A model generated the notes under the pieces. It did not search any database. It was not told where the DNA came from and worked only from the letters and a program-made list of their open reading frames with translations. A stretch of DNA of 64,000 bases, taken from Candidatus Tisiphia endosymbiont of Nedyus quadrimaculatus. GTDB taxonomy: Bacteria > Pseudomonadota > Alphaproteobacteria > Rickettsiales > Rickettsiaceae. Position 1 is the stretch's first letter, and every line of letters begins with the position of its first letter. The position numbers and the translations under genes are program-made. This document shows, piece by piece, positions 1 to 9,500 of the stretch. Location of the stretch: NCBI RefSeq assembly GCF_964059235.1, contig NZ_OZ060452.1, positions 744,001-808,000 of the forward strand. The letters run 5' to 3'.

Positions 1-50
1 AATGGTGCCATTTGTCCACCAAAATCACAATTAACACTAAACTTTTTCAT
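1..50 (-). CDS. DUF2610-like protein, N-terminus only (runs off the window)
   Basis: On the minus strand an ATG at 48-50 opens a frame reading MKKFSVNCDFGGQMAP before the window edge. This resembles the start (MKKFTV.C.FGG.KAPF) of the small DUF2610 proteins I recall from Rickettsia, whose function is unknown. Only 16 codons are visible, so the call rests on a short match from memory. The 125 bases between this start and the inositol-phosphatase-like gene stop show no other gene. Confidence 0.5.
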   Translation of the reverse strand, partial: MKKFSVNCDFGGQMAP

Positions 51-175
51 AACATAACATTAAATTATTAGAATAATATTAGGGATTTCAAGATTTAATC
101 CTAAAAAACTTATCCCTAACAAAATTGTATATGATCTAACAAAAAAATAAAAGTAAAAAATTTTGGCGACAGAAC

Positions 176-931
176 TTAATTACTCAATGACGTTTTTTCA
201 AGTAATAGATGTTTAAATTTCTCGGAAAGTTCATAATTAGTAGCAACAAACGTTTTGTCATTATTTATTATTGCTCCACCTGATTCTCGGACAATTAAAT
301 CAAAGCTAGCTTTTAAAGTGTAATTTAATGATGAAAAATAAACAGCATCAATCTTACCAGCTGCAAGTAATAGCATTCCATAACAATGAGAACCAAAAAC
401 CCTAGCATTTTTCAAAAAAACTGGGTTTATGTTAAGATCGTCAGTAGAAATTAGAAAATTATCAAAACTAGAACAAGCAGAAACCCTTAATCTACCACTA
501 TTATTAGTGGTATTATTTCCTACCCATACCCCTCTTCCCTTCTCAACATAATAAATCTCATCAAGAGCTGGAAAGTTTATCACAGTACAAACCGTGGTTA
601 AAATTTTATTAATCTTTTTTAAACACGTTATAGATACAGCAAAAAATGGTATACTTTTCTCTAAATTACTCAAACTATCAAGCGGATTTATTAATAAAAC
701 CATCTCAGAAGCGTTATCCAATTCGAACTTATCCTCTGGAAAAAATAAAGAACTTGTATATTTTTGCAACTCATTACGTAATAAGTCTTGTGTTTTAACA
801 TAAGACTTATTGCAGAAATCATAGTTTCCCTTGTTAGATCTTTGAAGCATTTCCAGCTCCAAAAAATCTCTCTGCAGAAACTTAACAGCTTTACATGATG
901 CAGTAATAAGTAAGTTAGTTATAGGCTGCAT
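176..931 (-). CDS. inositol monophosphatase / CysQ-like family protein, degenerate active site
   Basis: 251 residues with the overall layout of the FIG superfamily of metal-dependent sugar/nucleotide phosphatases. The central motif that is normally DPLDGT.N reads NPLDSLSN (about residues 82-89), and the C-terminal motif normally WD.AAG..I..EAGG reads ASFDLIVRESGGAI (about residues 207-220). The first metal-binding Asp of the core motif is therefore Asn, and the N-terminal GEE segment is weak, so activity may be reduced or the substrate changed. Related proteins are annotated in Rickettsia as inositol monophosphatase family, but the substrate there is unproven. The start at 931 follows a palindromic repeat region on its upstream side. 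Confidence 0.7.
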   Translation of the reverse strand: MQPITNLLITASCKAVKFLQRDFLELEMLQRSNKGNYDFCNKSYVKTQDLLRNELQKYTSSLFFPEDKFELDNASEMVLLINPLDSLSNLEKSIPFFAVSITCLKKINKILTTVCTVINFPALDEIYYVEKGRGVWVGNNTTNNSGRLRVSACSSFDNFLISTDDLNINPVFLKNARVFGSHCYGMLLLAAGKIDAVYFSSLNYTLKASFDLIVRESGGAIINNDKTFVATNYELSEKFKHLLLEKTSLSN

Positions 932-934
932 AAG

Positions 935-1092
935 CTATATATGATTTCAAGGGTTGATGATAGACGATAGTATAACTTCAAGAAGAGCTAGGCAGTAGCA
1001 AAGTCGAGCGGCGTAGCGTATATGAGTAACGGAGCAGCTTCGATCTCTAGGTCGCGGGAACGCTAATTCTTGAAGTTCTACCTGAGTATATA
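935..1092. repeat. dispersed palindromic repeat between efp and the phosphatase-like gene
   Basis: The spacer holds an imperfect palindrome with arms around ACTTCAAGAAG (about 977-987) and CTTCTTGAAGT-like ATTCTTGAAGT (about 1066-1076), ending in GAGTATATA. The words GTTGATAGACGATAG and GAGTATA recur in other spacers of the window (about 1783, 15117), so this is one copy of a dispersed family. No reading frame is present. Confidence 0.6.
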
Positions 1093-1659
1093 TTACTTTG
1101 CTCTCTCAACAAAGCTTATATCTTCAATTTTTACAACTATTTTCTCTCCGGTAACTAAATAAGGCGGTATCATTACCTTTACTCCATTGGTTAAAATGGC
1201 TGGTTTATAAGAAGATGTTACCGTAGAGCCTTTAATTACAGGATCAGTTTGCATAATTTCAGCAATAACGGTTTGCGGTAATTCAGCATTTAAAGCTTTT
1301 TCTTCATAAAACTGTACCTTGAGTACCATATTATCCTCAAGAAATGGCAAACATTCGCCAAGAATTGCCTTATTAATTAAAATCTGCTCAAATGTCTCAT
1401 TATCCATTAACACGAGATCATCACCTTCAAAATATAGGAATTGTAAATCCTTATTCTCAAGCTGTGCTTTTTCAACGTAATCGGATGAATTAAAACGCTC
1501 ATTAAGTTTTGTACCAGTTTTTAAATTTTTCATCTCTACTTGCACATAAGCCCCACCTTTACCAGGTTTGGTATGTTCAGGTGTTTTGCTTACAACCCAT
1601 AAATCATCATTATACACTATAATGTTACCAGCCCTAATAGCATTTGCTGAAATTTTCAT
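1093..1659 (-). CDS. efp: translation elongation factor P
   Basis: 188 residues, the usual length. EF-P binds between the P and E sites and relieves ribosome stalling at polyproline stretches. The N-terminal KOW-like domain carries the PGKG loop ([16 protein letters not shown], about residues 30-45), whose Lys is the post-translationally modified position in this family, followed by the two OB domains and the C-terminal signature [13 protein letters not shown]. The protein is close to the Rickettsia EF-P sequence as I recall it. The gene is transcribed away from clpB across an 818-base spacer full of repeats. Confidence 0.97.
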   Translation of the reverse strand: MKISANAIRAGNIIVYNDDLWVVSKTPEHTKPGKGGAYVQVEMKNLKTGTKLNERFNSSDYVEKAQLENKDLQFLYFEGDDLVLMDNETFEQILINKAILGECLPFLEDNMVLKVQFYEEKALNAELPQTVIAEIMQTDPVIKGSTVTSSYKPAILTNGVKVMIPPYLVTGEKIVVKIEDISFVERAK

Positions 1660-1875
1660 ATTATTATCACTTATTTAAAATAATTATTTTGTATATTTGT
1701 TCAAGCTGGTTATTAACACCTTTCTAGGTCTATTTTATCATTTTTATCGATAAAGGTCAAATGTATACTACTCGTAAATGAAGAGTTGATAGACGATAGA
1801 ATCAAAATTATGAAGTGCTAGGAGTTGAAGGGTAGAAGTGCTAGGCGTACATTTAGTACGTGGCTACCTACGATC

Positions 1876-2163
1876 CACAACTGTCGAAAGTTCGAAGGGG
1901 ATCATATTTTCAGCTCCACCAAGTTTGGATTACCGCCACAAAAAAGTACAAAATCTTATACTATTTGGTGTTGAATTCTTTAACTAGATAAACTAATAGT
2001 TGTTGAGTCAAATATATTAAATTTTTGTTTATCATTTCCTGCAAATTTATTGTTATAACCTCAGTTCGATATAAGAATTATTAATTCTTATATCGAACTG
2101 AGGTTATTTTACTTATTAAAATCTTCTAAAACCACCTATACCTTCTAACTTTCGACAGTTGTG
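1876..2163. repeat. MITE-like element with CACAACTGTCGAAAGTT ends
   Basis: A 17-bp end CACAACTGTCGAAAGTT at 1876-1892 is repeated exactly in inverse orientation at 2147-2163. The same end, with one change, bounds the element at 40099-40271, and both share the inner words CACCTATACC. No coding frame lies between the ends and no clear target duplication is visible here, unlike the 40-kb copy. The internal 51-base palindrome may be a second element nested in it. Confidence 0.7.
2056..2106. repeat. 51-base palindrome (25-bp arms, 1-base centre)
   Basis: The sequence reads as a perfect palindrome around base 2081. Each 25-bp arm contains CAGTTCGATATAAGAATT. The same palindrome with minor changes bounds one side of the three-hairpin element at 62 kb (62222-62264), and a half copy flanks the 29-kb element (29271-29287). 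It therefore belongs to the same repeat system, here as a solo copy. Confidence 0.85.
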
Positions 2164-2477
2164 GGTTGAAAGCCTTCCCGCCTACGCGGGAAGGCTTTGC
2201 CTTGAGCTAGTTTATAACATCGTTTTCATGACTCAAATATTTTCGGGTTTAGCTATAGCCCCTTGTATTATTATTAACCATTAATTATATAAAATACTTA
2301 GTGGGGTCAAATATTATGATATATTCTAACCTTAATGCGATGTAACAAGTTAATACTAGGCTCAAGTAATCATCGCCATTAGGGGTGATGTCATCAACTA
2401 TGATTTAAAAAAAAGAGAATAATAATTATTCTTACATCGATATTTGAGGTTAATTTAAAATTTATAAGGTTATTGAA

Positions 2478-5054
2478 ATGAATATGGATAAATTTACTAC
2501 ACATGCAAAATCTGTCATCTCTAATGCCCAAAGCTTAGCAGCAAAAAATGATCATCAGCAACTATTGCCATTACATATACTGGCGAGTTTGTTAAATGAT
2601 GATAGCGGCATTATTACTAACCTCATTAATATTTTGGGTAGTAGCTTAGAGGATTTAAATAAAGCTGTAACTATAGAATTAAACAAAATCCCAAAAGTAC
2701 AAATTGAGGGAGGAGGACAGCTTTATTTATCATCGGAAAGCTTAAAATTACTTAATAAAGCCTCAGATATTGCTAAGGATAATGCTGATAGTTTTATCAC
2801 TATTGAGCGAGTTTTTGAAGCATTATCGTATGACCAAACATCTGCTGGTAAAATTTTATTGGATAATTCAATAACTAGTAAAAAAATAAACGCCGCAATT
2901 CTGCAGTTAAGAAAAGGTAAGAAAGCAGATAGCGAATCTTCTGAAAGTAGTTACGATGCCTTAAAGAAATATGGTAGAGATGTCACGCGGCTAGCAGAAC
3001 TTGGTAAACTTGATCCAATAATTGGCAGAGATGAGGAAATTAGAAGAACAGTACAAGTTTTATCAAGAAGAATGAAGAATAATCCAGTGCTGATAGGAGA
3101 GCCAGGGGTTGGTAAAACAGCCATAATAGAGGGGTTAGCTCAAAGAATCTTTAGCCAAGACATTCCAGAAACGCTAGTAAATTGCCGTATCATTGAACTT
3201 GATATGGGAGCTTTAATTGCTGGGGCTAAATATCGCGGAGAATTTGAAGAACGACTAAAAGCGGTATTAAACGAGATTAAAGAATCTGGAGGGGAAATCA
3301 TTTTATTTATTGATGAACTACATCTTTTAGTAGGAACTGGCAAAACAGATGGGGCTATGGATGCATCAAATTTACTAAAGCCCATGCTTGCTAGAGGGGA
3401 ACTCCATTGTATTGGTGCTACTACTTTAGATGAATACCGTAAATATATTGAAAAAGATGCAGCTCTTGCTAGAAGGTTTCAGGCAGTTTACGTTAGTGAG
3501 CCAACAGTAGAAGATACTATATCAATTTTACGTGGTATTAAGGACAAATACGAATTACATCATGGTGTAAGAATTGCTGATAGTGCTATAGTTGCTGCCA
3601 GCACTTTATCCAATAGATATATTACTGATCGTTACTTACCAGATAAAGCCATTGACTTAATCGATGAAGCATGTAGTCGATTAAAAATAGAATTATCTAG
3701 TAAACCAGAAGAATTGGATGAACTTGATCGCCGTATTATTCAAATAAAGATTGAACTAGCAGCTCTAAAAAAAGAAAATGATGAACATTCAAAAAAGAAA
3801 ATTATCCTCTTAACCGATGAATTAGAAAAACTTGAATCTCTTTCTTATGATATGAGTGCTAGCTGGCAAGCTGAAAAATCCAAAATACATATTGAGCAAA
3901 AATTAAAAGAGGAACTAGAAAAAGCTAGAGCAGAACTTGAACGAGCAGAAAGAAGTAGCGATCTTGCACGGGCTAGTGAGCTAAAATATGGTGTTATTCC
4001 TGATTTGACTAAGAAACTACAACAAGCAATGGAAGGAGGAGATAACAAACTATCAAAAGAAGTTGTATCGGAAAACGATATAGCTATAATCATATCTAGA
4101 ATTACTGGTATACCGATTGATACAATGCTATCAAGCGAACGTGAAAAACTACTAGCTATGGAAGATAAACTTCGCAGGTCAGTGATCGGTCAAGATGAAG
4201 CTATAAAAGGAATCAGTGATGCCGTACGCCGTTCTCGTGCTGGTTTGCAAGATATTAACAGACCACTTGGGTCATTTTTATTTTTAGGCCCAACTGGTGT
4301 TGGGAAAACTGAACTAACCAAAGCTTTAGCACTTTTTTTATTTAATGATCGTAACGCTATTCTCAGAGTTGATATGTCTGAATATATGGAGAAACACTCC
4401 ATATCACGTTTGATTGGCTCACCTCCAGGATATGTTGGTTATGAGCAGGGAGGCATTTTAACAGAAGCAGTGCGTAGGAGACCTTATCAAGTTATTTTAT
4501 TTGATGAAGTAGAAAAGGCTCATTCAGATATTTTTAACATCATGCTGCAGATTTTAGATGAAGGACGACTAACCGATAGTCAAGGGATAACCGTTGATTT
4601 TAAAAATACCATTATTGTTCTTACTTCTAACCTTGGAGCTGAAATACTTATTAATCAACGAGAAGAAGATGACCAACATAAAATCAAAGAACAAGTAATG
4701 GAATATGTACGAGCCGTATTTAAACCTGAATTCTTAAATAGGCTAGATGAGATTATTCTATTCCATAAACTAAATCGTGCCAACATACATGATATTGTTA
4801 AAATACAACTGGATAATCTAAAAAAAATTCTTTTGCAACAAAATATTATATTGGAATTTGATGAATCAGCTATAAATTACCTTGCTGATAAGGGTTATGA
4901 CTCAATGTTTGGTGCTAGACCATTAAAGAGAGTTATTCAACGAGAACTACAGAATCATTTTGCCAAAATGATTCTTTCGAGTAGTATTATGAGCGGTGAT
5001 ACGGTAAACATAAAATCAACTGGTAGTGAACTAGTTATTAATAAAGTAACCTGA
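2478..5054 (+). CDS. clpB: ATP-dependent disaggregase chaperone ClpB
   Basis: 858 residues, the family's usual length. ClpB is a hexameric AAA+ machine that pulls polypeptides out of aggregates together with DnaK/DnaJ/GrpE in the cytoplasm. Visible in order: the Clp N domain (about 1-145), first Walker A GEPGVGKT at 207-214, the M-domain coiled coil rich in Lys/Glu (about 410-530), second Walker A GPTGVGKT at 604-611 followed by FDEVEKAH, and the ClpB-type C-terminal domain (ARPLKRVIQ). The ATG at 2478 fits the family N-terminus [10 protein letters not shown]. The gene stands alone, with a 120-base gap before sucB. Confidence 0.98.
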   Translation: MNMDKFTTHAKSVISNAQSLAAKNDHQQLLPLHILASLLNDDSGIITNLINILGSSLEDLNKAVTIELNKIPKVQIEGGGQLYLSSESLKLLNKASDIAKDNADSFITIERVFEALSYDQTSAGKILLDNSITSKKINAAILQLRKGKKADSESSESSYDALKKYGRDVTRLAELGKLDPIIGRDEEIRRTVQVLSRRMKNNPVLIGEPGVGKTAIIEGLAQRIFSQDIPETLVNCRIIELDMGALIAGAKYRGEFEERLKAVLNEIKESGGEIILFIDELHLLVGTGKTDGAMDASNLLKPMLARGELHCIGATTLDEYRKYIEKDAALARRFQAVYVSEPTVEDTISILRGIKDKYELHHGVRIADSAIVAASTLSNRYITDRYLPDKAIDLIDEACSRLKIELSSKPEELDELDRRIIQIKIELAALKKENDEHSKKKIILLTDELEKLESLSYDMSASWQAEKSKIHIEQKLKEELEKARAELERAERSSDLARASELKYGVIPDLTKKLQQAMEGGDNKLSKEVVSENDIAIIISRITGIPIDTMLSSEREKLLAMEDKLRRSVIGQDEAIKGISDAVRRSRAGLQDINRPLGSFLFLGPTGVGKTELTKALALFLFNDRNAILRVDMSEYMEKHSISRLIGSPPGYVGYEQGGILTEAVRRRPYQVILFDEVEKAHSDIFNIMLQILDEGRLTDSQGITVDFKNTIIVLTSNLGAEILINQREEDDQHKIKEQVMEYVRAVFKPEFLNRLDEIILFHKLNRANIHDIVKIQLDNLKKILLQQNIILEFDESAINYLADKGYDSMFGARPLKRVIQRELQNHFAKMILSSSIMSGDTVNIKSTGSELVINKVT

Positions 5055-5174
5055 GAAGATTTTGCCATAGTGAATGGTGACATCTGAAGGTGCAGGGACA
5101 CCCTAGGCTATTAAACCGATGTTTTACATCGAATTGAGTTTATAATAGAATATAATTAGGAGAATAAAATAATT
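5055..5174. other. clpB-sucB spacer with a solo repeat half and the sucB ribosome binding site
   Basis: The spacer contains GGCTATTAAACCGATGTTTT followed by ACATCGAATTGAGTT (about 5112-5144), a degenerate half of the TTACATCGAATTCAGGTT palindrome family. A related copy lies in inverse orientation at about 51763-51797. AGGAG at 5158-5162 lies about 12 bases before the sucB start codon. No terminator with a T-run is seen. Confidence 0.6.
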
Positions 5175-6362
5175 ATGAGTATTGAAATTATAGTTCCATC
5201 TCTTGGAGAGTCTGTATCAGAAGCGGCTATTGCTAAATGGCATAAAAAACAAGGAGATGCGGTAAAAGTGGATGAGCTACTTTTAGAACTTGAGACAGAG
5301 AAAGTTACGTTAGAAGTAAATGCACTTTCCTCTGGTGTAATAAGCAAAATACTTAAGAATGAGGGCGATACAGTATATGTGGGTGAGAGCGTAGGACAAA
5401 TCACCGAAGGAGAAGCTTCTAGTGTAGCTTCACCTAGTACACTAGACAAAGAGATAAAACAGCAACCTGCAAGTACCAACAAGGTTGATGTTCCGCCCTC
5501 GGTGCAAAGATTAGTGAGTGAAAATAAACTGCAATTAGCTGACATAAAAGGTACTGGTCGAGAAGGCAGAGTGACCAAGGGAGATGTACTAGAGTTCATA
5601 AATACCCCGCCTGCAAAAGAAACAGAATTACCTGTTATAGCTAATGTTGTACGTACAAATGAAGGGATGGTTGAGCGTGTTAAAATGTCACGTCTTCGTA
5701 AAACTATAGCGGATCGTTTAAAACAATCACAAAATACTGCAGCTATTCTAACTACTTTTAATGAAATTGATATGTTGAAAGTTATTAATTTGCGTATGCA
5801 GTATCGTGAAGAGTTTGAGAAGAAGCATAAGGTTAAGCTGGGATTTATGTCATTTTTTGTAAAAGCTACTATTGAAGCTCTTAAAGCAGTTCCATCGGTA
5901 AACGCCGAGATAGAAGGGGATGAGATTCTGTATAAGAATTATTATGATATTGGTGTTGCAGTAGGGACAGAGCAGGGTCTAGTAGTGCCAATAGTTAGGC
6001 AGGCTGACAAATTGAGTTTTGCTAAGGTTGAGAAAGAAATTGCTGGTTTGGGTAAAAAGGCTAGAGAAGGAAAATTATCTATGTCTGATTTGTCAGGTGG
6101 AACATTTACCATTTCAAATGGTGGTGTTTATGGATCACTATTATCAACTCCGATTATTAACCCTCCTCAATCAGGTATTTTAGGTCTTCACAAGACCGAA
6201 GAAAGAGCAGTAGTGGTTAATGGTAAGATAGAAATACGTCCCATGATGTACGTTGCTTTATCTTATGATCATCGTATTATTGATGGTAAAGAAGCAGTTA
6301 CTTTTCTTGTAAAAATAAAAGAATTGATTGAGAATCCTGAGAAATTGTTATTAAATCTTTAA
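5175..6362 (+). CDS. sucB: dihydrolipoyllysine succinyltransferase, E2 of 2-oxoglutarate dehydrogenase
   Basis: 395 residues. It transfers the succinyl group from E1 to CoA in the TCA cycle as the core of the 2-oxoglutarate dehydrogenase complex. The N-terminal lipoyl domain has the lipoylated Lys in ETEKV (Lys43). A linker and the peripheral-subunit-binding domain (about 103-142) follow, then the catalytic acyltransferase domain with the SYDHR motif (His366) and the FTISNGG signature. The protein uses one lipoyl domain and is SucB-like rather than AceF-like. In Rickettsia sucB usually follows sucA; here sucA is not adjacent and clpB precedes it. Confidence 0.95.
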   Translation: MSIEIIVPSLGESVSEAAIAKWHKKQGDAVKVDELLLELETEKVTLEVNALSSGVISKILKNEGDTVYVGESVGQITEGEASSVASPSTLDKEIKQQPASTNKVDVPPSVQRLVSENKLQLADIKGTGREGRVTKGDVLEFINTPPAKETELPVIANVVRTNEGMVERVKMSRLRKTIADRLKQSQNTAAILTTFNEIDMLKVINLRMQYREEFEKKHKVKLGFMSFFVKATIEALKAVPSVNAEIEGDEILYKNYYDIGVAVGTEQGLVVPIVRQADKLSFAKVEKEIAGLGKKAREGKLSMSDLSGGTFTISNGGVYGSLLSTPIINPPQSGILGLHKTEERAVVVNGKIEIRPMMYVALSYDHRIIDGKEAVTFLVKIKELIENPEKLLLNL

Positions 6363-6491
6363 TATACTCGAATGATTTGGAGAATTTGGATTTGAAAATG
6401 AGGGGCGAGTAAGCGGAATGTACATTTAGTACATGAGTACGCGAGTTCCTGATATTTTCAAAAAACAATTCGTAGGAGCAGAAGAGTATAC
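6363..6491. repeat. palindromic repeat of the TATACTCGAATGATT family
   Basis: The spacer starts TATACTCGAATGATTTGG and ends CAGAAGAGTATA, with inner arms GAATTTGGATTTGAAAAT and TATTTTCAAAAAACAATTC. The core GTACATTTAGTACATGAGTA is itself palindromic. The same layout occurs at 14230-14341 and 39682-39800, so this is a dispersed mobile-type palindrome without coding capacity. It directly abuts the sucB stop codon. Confidence 0.8.
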
Positions 6492-6520
6492 GGAAAAGGA
6501 ATATAATTGAGGAGTAAGTT

Positions 6521-9500
6521 ATGGTGAAGAAAAAATATGCTTTCGATGATCCAGATGTTAAAATTAAAAAGTTTCGTCCTACTAGCAAGGATATAAAGGA
6601 TTATATTACAGCTCAGCATGCAACTTTAGCAAGTGATCCTAAGGAAAGTTTAAGCCTTAACCAGTATTTAAAGGGAAAATATTTTGAAGATAGTAATGTA
6701 GTAGTAGTTGCAGATTTATCCGATAGGACTTTTAGTAGATCTGGTAATGTAACAGACCTAAGCGGAGGAGATTTTACTGGTTGTATATTTAAAAATACTA
6801 CTTTTAAAGAATGTAATTTAGCTGATGCAGTGTTTTGTGATGTTGATTTTGACAAGGCTTATTTCGAAGATACTATTCTACAAAACATAGATTTTAGAGG
6901 AGCTGACCTTGCTAATTGTAGGTTTTCTGATAGCTATAAAGGATACTCTCAAATAGGGAAAGAACGTGATATTGAGGGGATAAAATTCAGCACCACTTCT
7001 TCTTTAGGCAGAAAATATGCTGACATAAAAAGTGACTTAGTTCGCAAAAAAGAGCAGCAATATCTTATAAGTAGTAAACAAAAAGAATTAGAGGAGGCGG
7101 AGAAGAAGTTAAGCTTGAAAGCTCAGGCTTGGCGTATTGGAGGTTATAAAACCGGGGATTCAGAATATGATAGGCTGGAAGAAGAGCTGAAGCTAATGGT
7201 TGAGCAAAAAATATTTCCTAGAGAAGATAATCCAATGCATGAAACTTTTCAAAATATTTATGGCAGTAGCAGTTGTACTTTTGATCCAGCTTATGTACGA
7301 GGATCAACTAAAGAACAGCGAAATCAAGAAACGCAATATGTACCCTTAGCTCGGAAAGATATAGAGCAATATTTGCAGGCAAGAAAGAGTAATGAAAATT
7401 TAAGCTTAAATGATTTTGCTAAATCTAAATTAGAGAAATCACAGATAAGATCAGGAGCAAGAATTATTGCAGATTGTTCTAGTAGAGTTGATACTTCTAC
7501 TAATAATGAATGGTATGATAGAGTTGATTTATCTGGTTTAGATTTCTCAGGAGCAGATTTACGGGGTGCTGTGTTCGCAGGGTCCGTTTTATCCGGATGC
7601 AAATTTAATGGCACTAATATTAGTGAAGCGAATTTCGAGAGTGCAGAACTTGATGGAGCTAATTTTTTAGGGTCTAAAGCAGATAACGCGAATCTTTTTA
7701 ATAGTAATTTAAGTCAGGCAGTCGTTGATAATAGTCAGTTCACACATGCTTTTATGGCTCGTTCTAATGGTCAAGAGGTTGTGATAAATAACTCCAACTT
7801 TGATTATGCAAATATAAAAAATGGTAAATGGGATCACGCAAAATTGACTGATTCAACATTTAATCAGGCAGATTTGCAAGGTATTGCTTTAATCTCAGCA
7901 GATTTACGAAGAGTACAAATGCAGCATGCAATATTAGATAAAGCTATTTTAATAGAGTGTCAGGTTATAGAGAGTGATTTATCTAATGCTTTGATGGAAA
8001 AGGCTGAAGCACATAAAGCAAAATTTAAAGATACTATATTGCAGAACATAGAAGCAAAAGGATTAGATTTGTCGGATGCTGAGTTAAGTGGTTTGACTAA
8101 GCTGGATGGAGCGAATTTAGAAGCAGCTATTCTAAGAAGGATTAATGCTGAAGGAGTGAATTTTATTAATGCCAATCTAAATATGGTGGAAGCACAAAAG
8201 GCAAATTTCAGAAATGCAATTTTAGAAGGAGTAGAGGTCAAATTTGCTAACTTAACAGAGGCGGTTTTGGAAGGAGCGAATGCTAAAGGAATCAATACAA
8301 GTTATAGTATACTAAAAAAAGTTCATGCACAAAAGGCTGATTTTTCGAATAGTATAATGAGGAGTATTGACGCTCAGGAAGGTGATTTTACCGAAGTAAT
8401 ATTCATGAATGGTGATCTTACAAAATCAAAATTGCAGCAAGCGATATTGGAAAAAGTACAAGCAGAAAAGGTTAAGTTAGAAGGGGTTAATTTACGTGCG
8501 GCAAAGTTAGCTGAGGCTGATTTGTCTAAAGCTACGGTCGATATTGATACTGATATTGTGGACGTAAATTTGATGGGTTTAAAAGGCACATTCATTCAGA
8601 ATGGTCAAGAAATTATCCCGCAGAAGCTTCAAGAAGAGCAAAAACAATTGGAACAAGTAAAAAAAGCGGAGCAATTAGAATTAACACTAGAGAATTTACC
8701 TCACATCGCTGTAGGTCTATTAAAAGAGACAGGGGCATTTCTTCTTGATATTGCTACTATAGTACCTTCAGCTATTAGGAATCCGCTGGATACAAAGAAG
8801 CTATTATATGATGAGCTATATGCTGATTTCCTGAAATTTCAAGAAGTGAGTGAAAAATTATTAAGTGATAAGTTGCTAATTGAAGAAAGGCAAAAATTAC
8901 AAAAAGAACAAGTAGAACATGCATCTAATCTAATCAAGGGAGCTGGTGCAGTGGCTGATATATATATTCCTGCTCTGAATGAAGCACGGTCTGATCTATT
9001 GAAAGATCAGATCGCTCAGCGTGTTTTGTTGCCAGTTTTAAGCATTGTGTTAAATCCCGCTCCAATGATTTCACCTACAGAAGCTAGTAGAGTTAATCCT
9101 GATATATTTGATGGAGTAGATAAAAATTTTATTAGAAGGATAGTGCCGTTGGTGCTAAAATTAGGAGGTGGCATATTAGAAGGAGAATCAAATAAAAAAG
9201 TACAAGAAATTTATAAAAATCTAATAATTTCTAACGAGAATTCAGGGCGTGATATCATTAAAAATGCTTTGGAAATCTTCACCAGCCCTAAAGTAGCAGA
9301 ACTAGTCAAGAAAGATTTAGTTGAGTTTTTACGCGATCCAGCTAATCAAAAAGAAATTACCAAAATTGCTGAGAATGTTCTAGACGATACATTTACTAGA
9401 TTCGTATCAAAAGAATTTTTTAAAAATACTATGTTACTGGCAACTAATGCAAGTAGCACGATATTAGATCATACTCCTGAAATGGTTATGATTTATGAGC

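Larger units (their letters stand above)
1660..2477. repeat. 818-base divergent spacer between efp and clpB, filled with palindromic elements
   Basis: No gene is seen. It contains a dispersed repeat (about 1761-1875, with GTTGATAGACGATAGAATCAAAAT), an inverted-repeat-bounded element (1876-2163), a 51-base palindrome inside that element (2056-2106), and a GC-rich hairpin at 2169-2198 with arms AAAGCCTTCCCG / CGGGAAGGCTTT and a 6-base loop. The hairpin has no T-run and lies between divergent genes, so it is unlikely to be a terminator. Both efp and clpB promoters must lie in this region. I could not pick a convincing heat-shock promoter for clpB. Confidence 0.7.

Noticed and set aside
2169-2198. 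GC-rich hairpin upstream of clpB as a terminator or a heat-shock operator
   Set aside because: No T-run follows, the neighbours are divergent, and the sequence does not match CIRCE or a HrcA-type operator.
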